Assembly (NCBI RefSeq): GCF_000149955.1
Contig: NC_030991.1
Coordinates: 1,291,419-1,355,418, forward strand
Direction of reading: 5' to 3'
Length of the DNA stretch: 64,000 nt
DNA from: Fusarium oxysporum f. sp. lycopersici 4287
Lineage: Eukaryota; Ascomycota; Sordariomycetes; Hypocreales; Nectriaceae
Below are positions 21,480 through 32,140 of this stretch, one piece after another. The translations under genes were made by a program, and so were the position numbers. Within the stretch, counting starts at the first letter, position 1. Each line of letters starts with the position of its first letter. The notes below the pieces were generated by a model. It did no database searches, had not been told where the DNA came from, and was given only the letters and a program-made list of their open reading frames with translations.

Positions 21480-22795
21480 CATCTGCATAGCCAAACCGAC
21501 CTTGGGGGTTGCTCAGTCGGTAGATGGGCTCTGTATATAACAGAAAGAGGATTGGCGATACCGGCGATCCCTGAGGGAGGCCGCACTGGAGAGGAGAGAG
21601 GGAGGTGATTGTATCTTGGTACCTAACACTGGCAGATCGGTCATCCATAAAGGATCTGGCTCATCGGGCGAGATGTTCGGGCCAGCCTTGTTCCCGAAGT
21701 CGCAGAATCAGTCTGTTGCGCAGGACAGTGCCGAACGCGCCTTGGATATCCATCGTGACCAGCGTGGACAACTTCTTGCGAGCAAATGCCTCCTCAATGT
21801 CGTGAACTAGGGCGGCTACGAGGTCTGTTGCAGACCTCTTTGGAAGCGCTCCAGCTTGTTGCGGGTGAAAGACTCCATAGTGAATGCATACCCACGCGAG
21901 ACGGCGCGCGACTAACCGTTCCAGTCCCTTGCCGAGACAGGAGAGCAGAGAGATGGGTCGCCAGGCTCGCGGGTTCGTCAGGTCTCTGCGTCCAGGTTTG
22001 GCGATCATGACCACCTCGGCCGCTCTGAAAGGCTTTGGGTGGTGGCCCATGGCCAGGCATCCCTCGAAGAGGCGGCGAACGTGTGTTCCGATAATATGCC
22101 ATACTGCTGTGAGGAGTTTGACTGTGATGTTATCTGCCCCCGGCGATGTATTCCCGGTACAGAGGGTCGCGTCCTGTGCTTCTTCTAGGGAGATTTCCTG
22201 CGGGAATGGGATCGTTTTGCGAGGGCTGACTTCGATTCAGGGATCCTGGATATCGTCCTCAGCTGTCCGACGCTCTAGAGTTGCTCGCCGGAGCGCGTTG
22301 GCCTTGTCGAGCTGGGTTTCGTAGACTATGTCGTCCACTTGGAGTGGAGGCGGTTGGAAGGCTCCTGGCGATCTCAGCCATCGGACGGCCTTGAAAACGG
22401 AGCTGCTATCTGAGAAGCTGTTGATCAGGTTCCGCCAATAGAGCCTTTTGGCGTGGCGGACCACATGGTGGAAATCTCGCTTGGTTATTTGAACCTCTTG
22501 GTTGAACCCGAGAGGGTACAGCTTTCTGATTGCCTGATACCCGGCAGCAGCAAGGGCGCACTCTTCGGTCCACCACGGAGCGTTGCGTGCTCCCTTCCTC
22601 GCAGACCGGCCCGCTGCCTTTGCTGCTGATTGCAAGAGGCTCACTAGTGTGGATGCGAGCTTGTCTAGTTCTAGTGGGCTTGAGGCGGCGACGGGGATCG
22701 CCGTCGTTCCCAGCTCTACAATTTCGACGAAGCGCTTGAGCTCGTCGTTCTGGCGATAAAAGTTGACTATTGTTGTATCGTTGACCGTTTTTACC
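21480..22795 (-). pseudogene. LINE ORF2 fragment: linker and reverse transcriptase
   Basis: The linker includes ARNAPWWTEECALAAAGYQA and RLYWRNLINS. The RT carries AEVVMIAKPGRRDLTNPRAW, RPISLLSCLGKGLERLVA, VTMDIQGAFG (first catalytic Asp), GLPQGSPVSPILFLLY and GRFGYADD. The pieces lie in at least two frames. Directly after YADD the frame shifts by what looks like a 2-nt loss: the next residues, TAILCVGDTVEETAA, are in another frame. The protein is inactive. Confidence 0.85.
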
Positions 22796-23242
22796 TGTAT
22801 CGCCAACACCTTCTGTGGCTTCTTTAGCTGTGTCGCCGACAGCTCCTATGACACTACCGACGGTGTCTCCCAGGCCGCCGGACTTCTTGTCTTTGGACTG
22901 GGTTGTGTATTCGCTCTTTCCCTCGTCGTGGGAGTCGTCCTCCTCCTCAGGCTTTCCTTGTCCTATAGGCATGATCTTACCGAGGACATCGCCCGAAGAG
23001 CTGACAACATCACTGGTGGTGTTGACGGTGTTGCCCATGAGATTCTTGAGGTTATACGTGTCGGCGATCTTTTCAACAATGTTGCCGGCGTCATCTAGGA
23101 CATCTCCGGCATCATTCAGGACGCCAGCTCCGCTCCTGGGGACTGACTCAAGGTTGGCTGCAATGGGGACGATAAGTCCCATATACATCTTAATACTGGG
23201 GCCCGACTGGAGTATCACCGCAATGACGATCGCACGCCCCAT
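22796..23242 (-). pseudogene. 5' part of a host gene (LEA-like, Gly/Asp-rich), cut by the LINE
   Basis: From the ATG at 23242 the frame gives MGRAIVIAVILQSGPS, a hydrophobic N-terminus that could be a signal anchor, then SGAGVLNDAGDVLDDAGNIV, an acidic EEEDDSHDEG stretch, and GGLGDTVGSVIGAVGDTAKE. The repetitive amphipathic Gly/Asp/Val/Thr composition resembles fungal LEA-like proteins, but I do not recognise the family. At about 22795 the frame runs into LINE sequence and continues to 22406, forming a chimeric frame. No second half of the gene was found beyond the LINE. An in-frame ATG further upstream (23299) is also possible. Confidence 0.55.
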
Positions 23243-24140
23243 TATGTAAAATACACAACGTGACAACATCACCACATTCTGGTCAACACTTTGATACACT
23301 CAGCCCATCGTATTCGTGCGTATCTAACACAACTCAACCAAGAACCTACACACATTCAATGTGACACATGACAGAATCAGGGCTCGTGACACTTTTATCT
23401 AAGGGAGCGACGAAGGTTAGCCTCCTATACCAATGTTCAATCTGCCGATATCATAGGCAGTAGGATGCCGCGTGATGTTAGTTGTAGTCGTTCACTCTCA
23501 TCGCGATCCTTGCCTCATTTCTATCCTCATTTCAACACCGTGTGACATTTGCCTGGTCAATTCGTTAGGGCGACATCAGGTAGCAATTTATAAGAATCCG
23601 GATCGTTTGGGGCTTACTATCGCAATATAAATTATATAAGATATCATGTACCTTTAATTTAACGCGTTTTAATTGGCTGGAGCCTCCTGAAGTGACCGTG
23701 GTGGAGGTTTACAACATTAAAGGAAACAAGCGCATTGCCGCCAGTGCTACCATTGCCAAAACTTAAAAAGTCCAGGAAGGCCTAAGAAGGATAGCCTGGA
23801 CTCTATGCCTGAGGTACCATGGAAAACGAGCATCCAGTGCCAACGGATTTTCCCTTTCAGAGCAGCCATCGGATGGTTTGGAACATTCCATCATGTTCCT
23901 GCGCAGTCATTCTCTGTTTCTTGGCGATCCTTCGTTTTCAACTCTTGTCTTGGTCGCCGGCTTGTTTCTCGCCATTCGCATCGGCTTTGAAATCGAGCGG
24001 AGTTTTCCCAAACTTCGGACCATGCAGATGGTACCATGGAACCAATGATCCCCGGCGGCACCCGAGGGGAAGATTGTCCCTCGGGTGAACGGGGTCTTGG
24101 AGTATGTCTTCTTGGCATTTCTGGATAGTGTTAAATTTTG
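23243..24140. other. Intergenic, nothing recognised
   Basis: It lies between the truncated LEA-like gene and the 3' end of the second bHLH gene. The GGTACCATGG word occurs twice (23814 and 24030) without other structure. Confidence 0.5.
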
Positions 24141-25452
24141 TTAACAGCCTGTCAGGCCATGGCTAGGAACCCTTTGCCCGGCGGAAAACACTCTGGTCAT
24201 GGTGGTGTCAGCAGCGGTGGCCACAGCTCCATTTCCGTTGTTCGCCGCGCGAAGTTGTTCTGGTAGGACGCTGAGAAGGGATTCGAATTGGGCGTTGAGA
24301 CGATTTCGATACTGCTTCTCGACACGATTGTGGGAGGCGCGCGTTCGGCGTTCCTTGGGGGTATCGTTTGGCCGGGAATGACTGTTCTTCGAAGTACGAG
24401 GCGCGCTTCTGAGCTTTGCTTGACGGCTAGAAGCTGTTGATGCTGCAGAAGCCATCGGCGTGGATCCAGACCCAATGCTGGCGCGGCTGTCCTGCGGCGT
24501 GAAGCTGGGACTGGCAGCGTCCGATACCGAGGGAGCGCCACCACCGGTATTAGCAAGGGATGTTTCGGAAGACTTTCTGTTATCTCTTTTCTGTCGTCGA
24601 GATCGGGCGTTTCGCTTTTGTCGTGAGCTCGAGGTATGGTCATCTTCTTGCCCTTCGTCTGGGCCCGGCTCTGCCCAGGGATTGCTCGCTACTGTCCCTA
24701 GAGAAAATGCGTCTGATTGTTGTCGGTAGGCTGTTGTTCGGTTATCGGAGGCAGTTTGAACATCTTGAGACAGGTCTGACGTGGGAAGATCACCATATTT
24801 TGGTTGATCTAGACTGAGGTCCCAAGCAATGGGCTCCATGATATCCATTGACGTATCCGCTATATCCATTGGGTTTAGTCACGACTGCGAGTCCCAAGTA
24901 GCTTTGGTGTGACATACAGAAATTTAGTGTCATATCTACATCCAGAATGGGTGATGAGATGCAGTCAGATTCTGGAGAGGAATCGGCTGTGCTCTGGAAA
25001 GGCGACTGTGAAGGGTCATCGAAAAAAAGGTCCGGAAAGTCCTTCCCATAGTAGTTTTCGTAAGATGGTGCCTTATTGGGGTAATAATCGGACCTGGGAA
25101 TGGGTTGATCCCACACAGGTGGAAATTGACCGATTTCTGACGCCACAGCCTAACAAACGATGAGCATGTTCTTCAAGTTGGAATATGACAATGCCCCACG
25201 GTTTGTTCCAGCGATCTGGATACTTAATGATGTGCCGCGGAAACTTACGCAAGAGCGCCACAGGGATGCCGGCTTTTGGGGGAATGTGGAGCAGGATGCT
25301 GGGGAGAAGGATGTGTTTGGGTAGGCTGATTTGCACGGAGTAGCTGGGGGTAGAACCCCGAGTGGATTCAGTGACAGAGGATCCCTGGTACTTAAATTTT
25401 CACTTGTGCGACATGACAGGACCAGGTCAAAAGGACATATCGTAGCGTCCAT
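24141..25452 (-). CDS. bHLH transcription factor, helix 2 missing or unspliced
   Basis: Model on -: exons 25452-25249, 25149-24918 and 24859-24141 with introns of 99 nt (gtaagt...ttgttag) and 58 nt (gtatgt...tatag, with a gactaaac branch site); 1155 nt, 384 aa. Exon 1 starts MDATICPFDLVLSCR; exon 2 contains FPPVWDQPIPRSDYYPNK; exon 3 holds a Ser-rich low-complexity region and the basic and helix 1 segment TRASHNRVEKQYRNRLNAQF. After FESLLSVLPEQLRAANN the expected loop and helix 2 do not appear; the frame ends TRVFSAGQRVPSHGLTGC. Either the gene is truncated in the HLH, or a further intron leads to an exon I cannot see. Without helix 2 it could not dimerise normally. Related to the bHLH gene at 18797-19809. 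Confidence 0.72.
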
Positions 25453-25711
25453 TTTCGTGCGGGAGATAAGGTCAGTGTGACCTCAATAGTGATTTTTGCG
25501 CTGTCTAGAGAATGGATTACGTGTGAGATAGCCTGATGGGCGAGAACCATGATTCTTCAGGGACTTGATATAACCTTTGAGTTGAAGTATTTCTGGATGC
25601 CGGGAATAACACTGTCCGGCAGCAACTTAATCCTTGATGAAAGTATGGGCTGATTACAACGGCCATTGCCGAGTCACGGGGAATATTATGTAAGCCCAAA
25701 ATCATCTGATA

Positions 25712-27571
25712 ACGTGCATGATAAGCGAGTGCTCCAGACAAGCGAGTGCTCCACCAATCTACACCTTAAGACCTAAAAAGAGTAATAAAAACACCACAAT
25801 CTATCTGATCAATTAAAATTAATTGCTATACTATTCCCTATTGACCTCAATTGCCTCTTGACAGGTCCTTGCATTATGCCCGGTCTTTCCGCAAATACTA
25901 CACTGCCGAACCTTTGGTCCTTGTGACCTCTCGCGACAACCACTTCTTGACGATTCAGCTATAACCTGCGTATCAACATCCGTCTGATCAATTGCTTGTG
26001 ATGCTTCCCCTATAGTTAAAGCCCCTTCTTTCTGTACCCTAGCCCTTTTTCCCCTCCGGCGTCGCCCTACTGTCTTATTCTGTTGTTCAAGTTGTCGAAC
26101 CCTATCATGTAGTAAGACCATCTTATCCATAAGAATAGTTGTTGCCTTCTCAAAATGCTTTACGGCTTTAATTATTGACTCAGGGGAGCTGCTCTTGTGA
26201 TTTCTAATCCTTCCTTGTAGATACTTGGAATGCGATTGGGCCTCTAGTGGTGTCTTTGGGGTCCTTGCAGTCCAAGGGGTCGATGGTATTGTGACCTCTA
26301 CAGGAGGCGTCGGAGTCCGAAGCTGCACACCAAGCTTCGAGATGACATTTTCTGGGTCAAAGGGAGCAAGCCCAGCTCCTCTAAAACCTCCCTTGATATT
26401 GATTTCTGAAATAGCAGCTTGGTGGGCGGCATAAAAGGCAGGAAAGAACTCGGTCTTGGAGATGTGGGTTATAGAGCATCTGATCAGATGCTCTATTTGT
26501 CGGCCATATGCCTTTTTCAGCGGCCCAAAGCACCCTACGTCAAGAGGCTGAAGTAGATGAGAGGCATGAGCAGGCATACAGAGTGTGATAATCTTGTTCT
26601 CCTTGCAATATTCCTCGAATTCGACGGAGTGGTGACTTTCGTGACCATCAAGGATCAAGAGGCGATAGGAACCAACTGATCGCTTAGCTGTAGCCCGATT
26701 AAAGTGCTTTAGCCACTCAAGACCCAGCTTATTATTAGTCCATCCATTTTCGCTCAATGCAATAACCCAATCGCCGGGGAGGTCGCATTCTTGGTACCAA
26801 TTGGCAAGGTGATCCTTGCCTGCACCAATGATGAACGGCGGGATCGATTGACCATCTGCATTGATCCCCTCGATCACAGTAATCCATTCGCGGTTTCCAG
26901 GCTGTACTTGCTTTGGTCTTCCTTGCCTATGGGAGCTTGTGACGACGATTCCGGGCTCAATCACGCCCATCATAAAGCCGGTCTCATCAAAGTTCCAGAT
27001 ATCATCTGATCGGATGCCGTATTTTGCAATTGTATTCTCTACAAGCCGAAACCAGCCACGAATAATAGTCGGGTCTTCGCATTTAGCTCTCTGATAGTCA
27101 TACCTCCGAGATAGACGTGTCTTTAGCTCTGGTTGTCGCTTGACGAAGTTATGAGCCCAGCGCTTGCCGACGCGTGGCGCGTTGCGGTTGGCAAGTAGAG
27201 AATTCGCGATATCTTCTACATATAATAGGCTTGAGGGAAATCCTTGCGAATCTAGGTCTAAATGAATTAGATTATTATCTGCTCTTCCTGATCAGATAGT
27301 TTCTGTGACTTTGTGGGAGTATCACGCGTTGAAAGAATGCCTCGCTGGCGGCGACGTAAGGCAAAGCGGTCAACATGATATATAGCTGCGGCCTTTCGAA
27401 GACTTAATTTTGGGTTATTTTGGAGGGCCTGAAGGGCAAGAATAATCTTAGCTTCATTTGAAGACTGTGGCATATTGGGTTATTGAGAAATATCTAATTG
27501 AATAGTGATAGTGTAGGTTGAGGGATTTTTGGAGCACTCGCTTGTCTGGAGCACTCGCTTATCATGCACGT
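25712..27571 (-). mobile_element. Fot1-type element with perfect 42-bp terminal inverted repeats, 1860 bp
   Basis: Left end 25712-25753 and right end 27530-27571 are exact inverted copies. Both are flanked by TA (25710-25711 and 27572-27573). Each end is ACGTGCATGATAAGC, GAGTGCTCCA, GACAAGC, GAGTGCTCCA, that is, a 10-bp motif repeated inside each end. The transposase occupies nearly the whole interior. Perfect ends and a single frameshift point to a young insertion, the freshest element in the window. Confidence 0.97.
25831..27473 (-). pseudogene. Fot1-like DDE transposase, one frameshift
   Basis: It starts with MPQSSNEAKIILALQALQNN, a helix-turn-helix N-terminus (KLSLRKAAAIYHVDRFALRR), and is open to about 27267, where the frame shifts. 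The other frame continues with LDLDSQGFPSSLLYVEDIA, the CENP-B-like domain (GKRWAHNFVKRQPELKTR) and the DDE core: NFDETGFMMG, LLILDGHESHHS, LLQPLDVGCFGPLKKAYG. The C-terminus has a basic patch and the zinc knuckle CSICGKTGHNARTC. Total span is about 547 codons, the normal Fot1 length. Apart from the shift near 27270 I see no stops. If that indel is a sequencing error, the element could be autonomous. Confidence 0.9.
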
Positions 27572-27573
27572 TA

Positions 27574-28074
27574 CAATAAGTTGGGATCCCAGCCCGTGGG
27601 CGGCCCAGAACGGGATGCTACCCTGTTCTACCCCACTCCGATATATTCGTAGGGGTTCCGAATCGCACGATCGAACGATGGGCTCAAGTTCTGGACTCTT
27701 TCAGCCACGCTTGTTTCAGCCAATCACCAGCATCTGGTTGACACCAGAGGTAGATCACGACAGGGGAGCTTTTCCTGTTGAATGATTGATCTCATCGTTT
27801 TGAGTTACTCCGAACGCTGATCCATAGTTTTTTGTCCAAGGATCTGAGCCGGTACTTTTGTACGTCATACGATACATATGACGAATGGTTTAAGGGGGGT
27901 TGAATCCTGCCTCTAGGTCTAGACTTGGGGAGTTGGCAAGGGAAACCCTGCAGGGACTAAGCTACAGACTTTGTATCTACTATGTACTGTAGGATTTACC
28001 GGCAATTCGGCGATAAGGCTTTAAGGGGCGTACGGGGTTTGGGGTCCAGATTGCGGACGACCTCCATGGCGAAT
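27574..28074. other. Intergenic between Fot1 and piggyBac elements
   Basis: No gene or repeat recognised; a TTAA lies at 28020-28023 but cannot be tied to the piggyBac end. Confidence 0.5.
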
Positions 28075-30277
28075 TGTCTCTTTGGGCAGCATAAGCCTCC
28101 AACAGGTCACTTGTCCCACTTTGCTTACTAACCCCGCTAGTACCTGCAGGGTACGTGAAGTACCCGTCAAACAGCTTCTTCATTCAACACCAGCAAAATC
28201 ATCAAAATCCTCATACAAATTGACCCTAACGAGTCTCAAATGAAACGATGAGCTCTCAAAAGATACAAGATTACATAGATGATCGCAGCTTTGATACCCC
28301 GCCTTTGAGGGCACCTGATGACCCCACCGGCGTACCTAATTTTCCGCCCGAAGAGGGTCGCGGTGATGATTTTCAACCTTTCAACCTACAATATCGTAAT
28401 TTTAAGATCAACCCTCTACCCAAGGAACCACTCGAGTTATTCCAGCTTTTCGTACCTATTTCCCTTATATAGTCATGGATTGAATACACCAACAGCTGGG
28501 TCGCTCACTTGCTTGAAAATGCCGTTACTGACAACTGGAATACCCCCCTTTCTGAATACTCACGCATCGTCGAATGGGAAGGCATCTCCACCGCAACGGC
28601 TTATGTATGGCTTGGGGTCCTTGTTTACCTAGGAATTCATAGGGAAGACTCAATAAAGGACCATTGGAAGGCACCTAGGCTAGGAGAACAGCGCCCTCTT
28701 CACTCAATCATCAAGTTCATGCCGTTACGGAAGTTCGAGCTGACCACACAGTATTTCCGCACTTTTGACTACACCAAGGTCGATGTGAGGGTTGAGAGCG
28801 ATCTTCCAAAGACCTTCCAAGCGGCTGAAGAGTGGTCTAATTACATACAATAGGTGTCTATTGAGCTCTATCTTCCAGGGACTAATCTGACTGTAGATGA
28901 GTGCATGATCCCGTTTACAGGCAGATCAAAAGAGACAACGCTCGTCAAGAATAAGCCTACGCCAGTAGGCTTCAAAGTCCGGGTATTTGCACAACAGGGT
29001 TTCTTTCTGCAGTGGCTTTGGCATGTAAAGGCATCACCATATAACGCTATAACGGTCGAGCTACCTACACCACAACAGCACGGCAAGAAGGGAAAGCTGC
29101 TGACCGAGATCCCTCTCAGCAATACACAGAGCGCCTTAGTTCACCTACTGAAAAGGTTGTCTGTCAACACAGACACAGCACGTCTTCACAGATAACCTCT
29201 TCTCGTCACCGCAACTCTTCCGCCTTCTTCGGCGGCTTGGATACGGGGCTACAGGCACGGCACGCCCTAACTGCGGCATCACCACCGAGATGAAGCATAT
29301 AAAAGATACCAGGAAGCTTCCTGACGGCACGCCTTTGGTGTATAACGAGGTATATTTAATCCCGACGAAGGATAAACAGGTACAGACAACTTTACCTATA
29401 TTTTCCTCACTAATTTGTCTCTTTCCGTTCCCCCTAGGTCCTTCAAATCGCTTAGAAAGATAGCTCTGTGGTGCTCTTCCTTTCAACTGTGCACAGCGGA
29501 GCCCCTCACGAGCGCATACCAACAAAGAGGAAGTTACCTGCTAAAAGAGGCACGAAGGCAGAGGCACAACGCCTGCAGCAGGTCTTCAGTGGTGATAGCT
29601 TCAAAATGATCCCTATTCCTACTGTTGCCGCTCAGTATAACGTTGAAATGAATCACGTGGACCGCGGTGATCAGATAAGGTCCTATACAACATATCAGCA
29701 TCGTTTCCGGCGCGGTCCTTGGCAGGCATTGCTTTGGTCTTTCCTCCTTGAAGTCGCACTTGCGAATAGCTTCATTTTACAGAAGAAAACGCGGCAGCCT
29801 CGTTGGAAGCCCTATACCACGCTTCAAGCTTGGAAAGAGGCTATTTACAATGCCATTTTCAACAAATACGCAACTGAAAGTCACACAAGGAAGAGAGGCC
29901 GCACAGGGAAGGAGGAAGATATCGAGGATACAGTAGCACGGCAAATTCACCTACAAAGAGACATCAATCATGTGTATAGAGGTAAATATTCCGACTGCCT
30001 AGCTTCTAAAGGCTGCCGGCAAGGACAGCCTCGACCCTTCACAAGAAGGAAGGAAAAAGGAGGTTATCTACAGCCGATATCAGGAAATCAGCGGCGGTCG
30101 CAGACCCGATACGGCTGCAAAGTATGTGAGGTAGCTATTTGTAACACAGCGACCTGCTGGTACTTCTATCACACGCAAAATTAGGTGTGTGTGGATGTAC
30201 CTTGAGTTGTGCTAATTTTGATTGGCTCTAGACCCCTGTCGTGACCACTTTGGAGGCTTATGCCGCTCAAAGAGATA
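28075..30277 (+). mobile_element. piggyBac element, decayed, both inverted ends present
   Basis: The left end 28075-28110 contains TCTCTTTGGGCAGCATAAGC, CTCC and GGTCAC; the right end 30241-30277, read inwards, contains TCTCTTTGAGCGGCATAAGC, CTCC and GGTCAC. The arms match over about 36 bp with a few differences. The transposase remnant lies on + between them. Ends of the same layout occur in the MITE at 18314-18579 and the element at 60986-63128. The TTAA target duplication expected for piggyBac was not found. Confidence 0.8.
28248..30184 (+). pseudogene. piggyBac transposase (DDE_Tnp_1_7 type), broken
   Basis: The start MSSQKIQDYIDDRSFDTPPL opens the frame, and stops occur at about 28468 and 28851. 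Catalytic Asp positions remain in LTVDECMIPFTGRSKETT, in VFTDNLFSSPQLFRLLRRLG (after a frameshift near 29175) and in MNHVDRGDQIRSY. A likely intron lies at about 29380-29438 (gtacag...ccctag), followed by an in-frame TAG where a Trp is expected (G-to-A). The C-terminus has the Cys/His-rich end YGCKVCEVAIC...CWYFYHTQN typical of piggyBac. At least three inactivating changes are visible. Confidence 0.88.
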
Positions 30278-31599
30278 GATATTTTCCTAAGGTGATTCTG
30301 GTATTCGAACGTGCGCCTCGGATTAATCCTCTCGGGTTCAGCTGATAAATTGGCTAAGCATGATCACTGCACAGTATTGAGCACTTGCACCTTCCTCTCC
30401 AACAATAACTCTCGTTTAGGAGCGCAGCCCATATATCATTCTTGAGTAAAAGCGCGTATCTCGATGTACTTACCTGATTGATGCAAGCGACAGGACTTAT
30501 AACTCGCACTGTCGGTCTGTCTCCATTTCCCCACATTCGCGCCCTGGACTCCACACAGCAGCGGTACTTCTAAGTACTTCATTTGCTAAGCCAGAAATTG
30601 CTTAGGCACCCCTAAGGCGGCCAAATTCTGACAGAACATCTGCTTATCAGGTAGAGCCATGTACCCAGATGGCCCCACCCTAGACTTTACAAAGAGCATG
30701 TTTTTGTGGACCGGAAGGTGCTAGTGCTCAATACTGTACCTTGCTTTTCGATACTGTCTCTCCACCAAGTTCGAACGAACCTCTGGCCGCAGTTGAAACT
30801 GACTTCCCACAGGCATGTGATGTTCTATACCCATAGCAGTCCAGAAGTTACCCATGAGCCTCGCGCTATGAAGGCTCAGAGGCTTCGTGCGGACGGCCTC
30901 CTCAGCGTCATGGAGGCCTCTATTTTCTCCCAGTCAGTGCCGAGACCCGCTCCTTGTTGGTAGCGAACGTGACCTCTCCAGGATTGGGCCCGGGGCCGTT
31001 ACAGATTTCCTGCAGGTCAGCCCGTTGATCTGGACTGATTTGTCTGTTAAATTTCATTACCTGCGATCCGATCTTTAGATGCCTAGGTAGTGGTCATACT
31101 AAATGTCATCGCGTCATCGGACTCGTAGTGGCTGCTACTAGGCTCTTCCGAGGCTTAACCCGACCCAGAACCACCTGACCTCACCTCAGGTGATGTGATC
31201 AAGCCAAAGAGAACTCTGAACATTCGTAGGAATAAGCACCAAAATCATAATATCGGGAAAAGGCGGCAAGTAATGCTAGAACAATGTATCAGACCACCGA
31301 TATTTCGACTAACAACTAACTACCTACACTCTCGCCCGATCCCCAATCAAAAAACGGGCAATAAGTGCCTGAGCCATGGTTCCACGATTTTTGACTTTTT
31401 CGTTATGTGGCTCAGTTTGCCATGGTGCGTCGTTTATGGCGGAAACTTACGATCAAATATCTGAGAAATCAGTAATATAAGTCGTAACTGGTCCATTAGA
31501 TACAACAAGAGAATAACGCGAAGTATAGCCTTTATATTTCACCACATTTTACTGAGAATTGCTCTATTTCAACAGAAAGTCCCTATCAAAAGATCATTC
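30278..31599. other. Intergenic, no gene seen
   Basis: This is the flank between the piggyBac right end and the second RING-H2 gene. Open frames are short and lack recognisable domains. Confidence 0.5.
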
Positions 31600-32140
31600 A
31601 TGCCTTATCTTCCTCCAGGTAATTCAACCAGTCACCGCAATGCCTTCGTCTCAGGTACGCCTGTAGCATTCCTTGGGGTGATAGGCAGCATTATTGGTCT
31701 ATTGTTAATAGTTATTATTTTGTACGCCCATCTTTCAAAGTTTTGTGGTTAATATTCATATTAATAAAGCTAGCTTTATCGTAAAATCACGATATCCTCT
31801 ACATCTAAAGATCCTCAACAACGCAAGCCCTTCAGAAAAATACAGAATAGTGAAAGGGTCCAAAAAGCAGGCGACATGGACTGTAACGCAGCCTAGTTCA
31901 GTTGACGTCTGGTGAGTACCAACTTGAGAGGAGGGATTTTCCTACCCGTGCTAATGTCAGTATAGTGCAATATGCATCGAAGTTCTTAGGGACCAAGATA
32001 ATGTCCGACAATTGAAATGTAAACATGTCTTCCATACTGGTTGCATCGACTCCTGGTTCCAGAGGCACCATGTCGATTGCCCATTATGCAAGTCAATATT
32101 CATTCCAGACAGGTGCTGCGATCCTGCAGACGTTCCTTAG
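31600..32140 (+). CDS. Small membrane-anchored RING-H2 E3 ubiquitin ligase (second of two)
   Basis: Spliced model: exons 31600-31747, 31836-31911 and 31966-32140 with introns of 88 and 54 nt; 399 nt, 132 aa. Exon 1 encodes MPYLPPGNSTSHRNAFV and one membrane helix (LGVIGSIIGLLLIVIILY). Intron 2 (gtgagt...gtatag, branch gctaat) splits the first zinc Cys codon TG|T, giving VCAICIE. The RING-H2 is complete: CAIC, then LKCKHVFHTGC, then DCPLC, with the same x14 and x11 spacings as the gene at 13347-13962. Both genes have intron phases 1 and 2 and a last exon of exactly 175 nt, so they are paralogues. No open frame above about 60 codons marks this gene, so it is easily missed. The role is inferred as a membrane E3 ligase; the target is unknown. 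Confidence 0.78.

Larger units (their letters stand above)
20400..22795 (-). mobile_element. Tad1-like LINE, 5'-truncated and internally deleted
   Basis: On - the order is a linker upstream of the RT (22795-22240), reverse transcriptase (about 22240-21480), and RNase H with a C-terminal Cys motif (21470-20769), followed by a non-coding 3' part. ORF1 and the endonuclease are absent, as expected from 5' truncation. About 0.6-0.7 kb that normally separates the RT YADD box from the RNase H core is missing. The left boundary is placed at the (CATA)n run and the right boundary where a host-like reading frame takes over; neither has a confirmed target duplication. Confidence 0.8.

Noticed and set aside
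20360..22815. A target-site duplication for the LINE
   Set aside because: A TGTATCG word near 22775 and CGATACA near 20355 are inverted, not direct, copies, so they are not a duplication.
22406..23299. A single 297-codon - strand gene
   Set aside because: Its 5' part is host-like and its 3' part is LINE sequence in the wrong frame; it is a chimera, so only the host part is listed.
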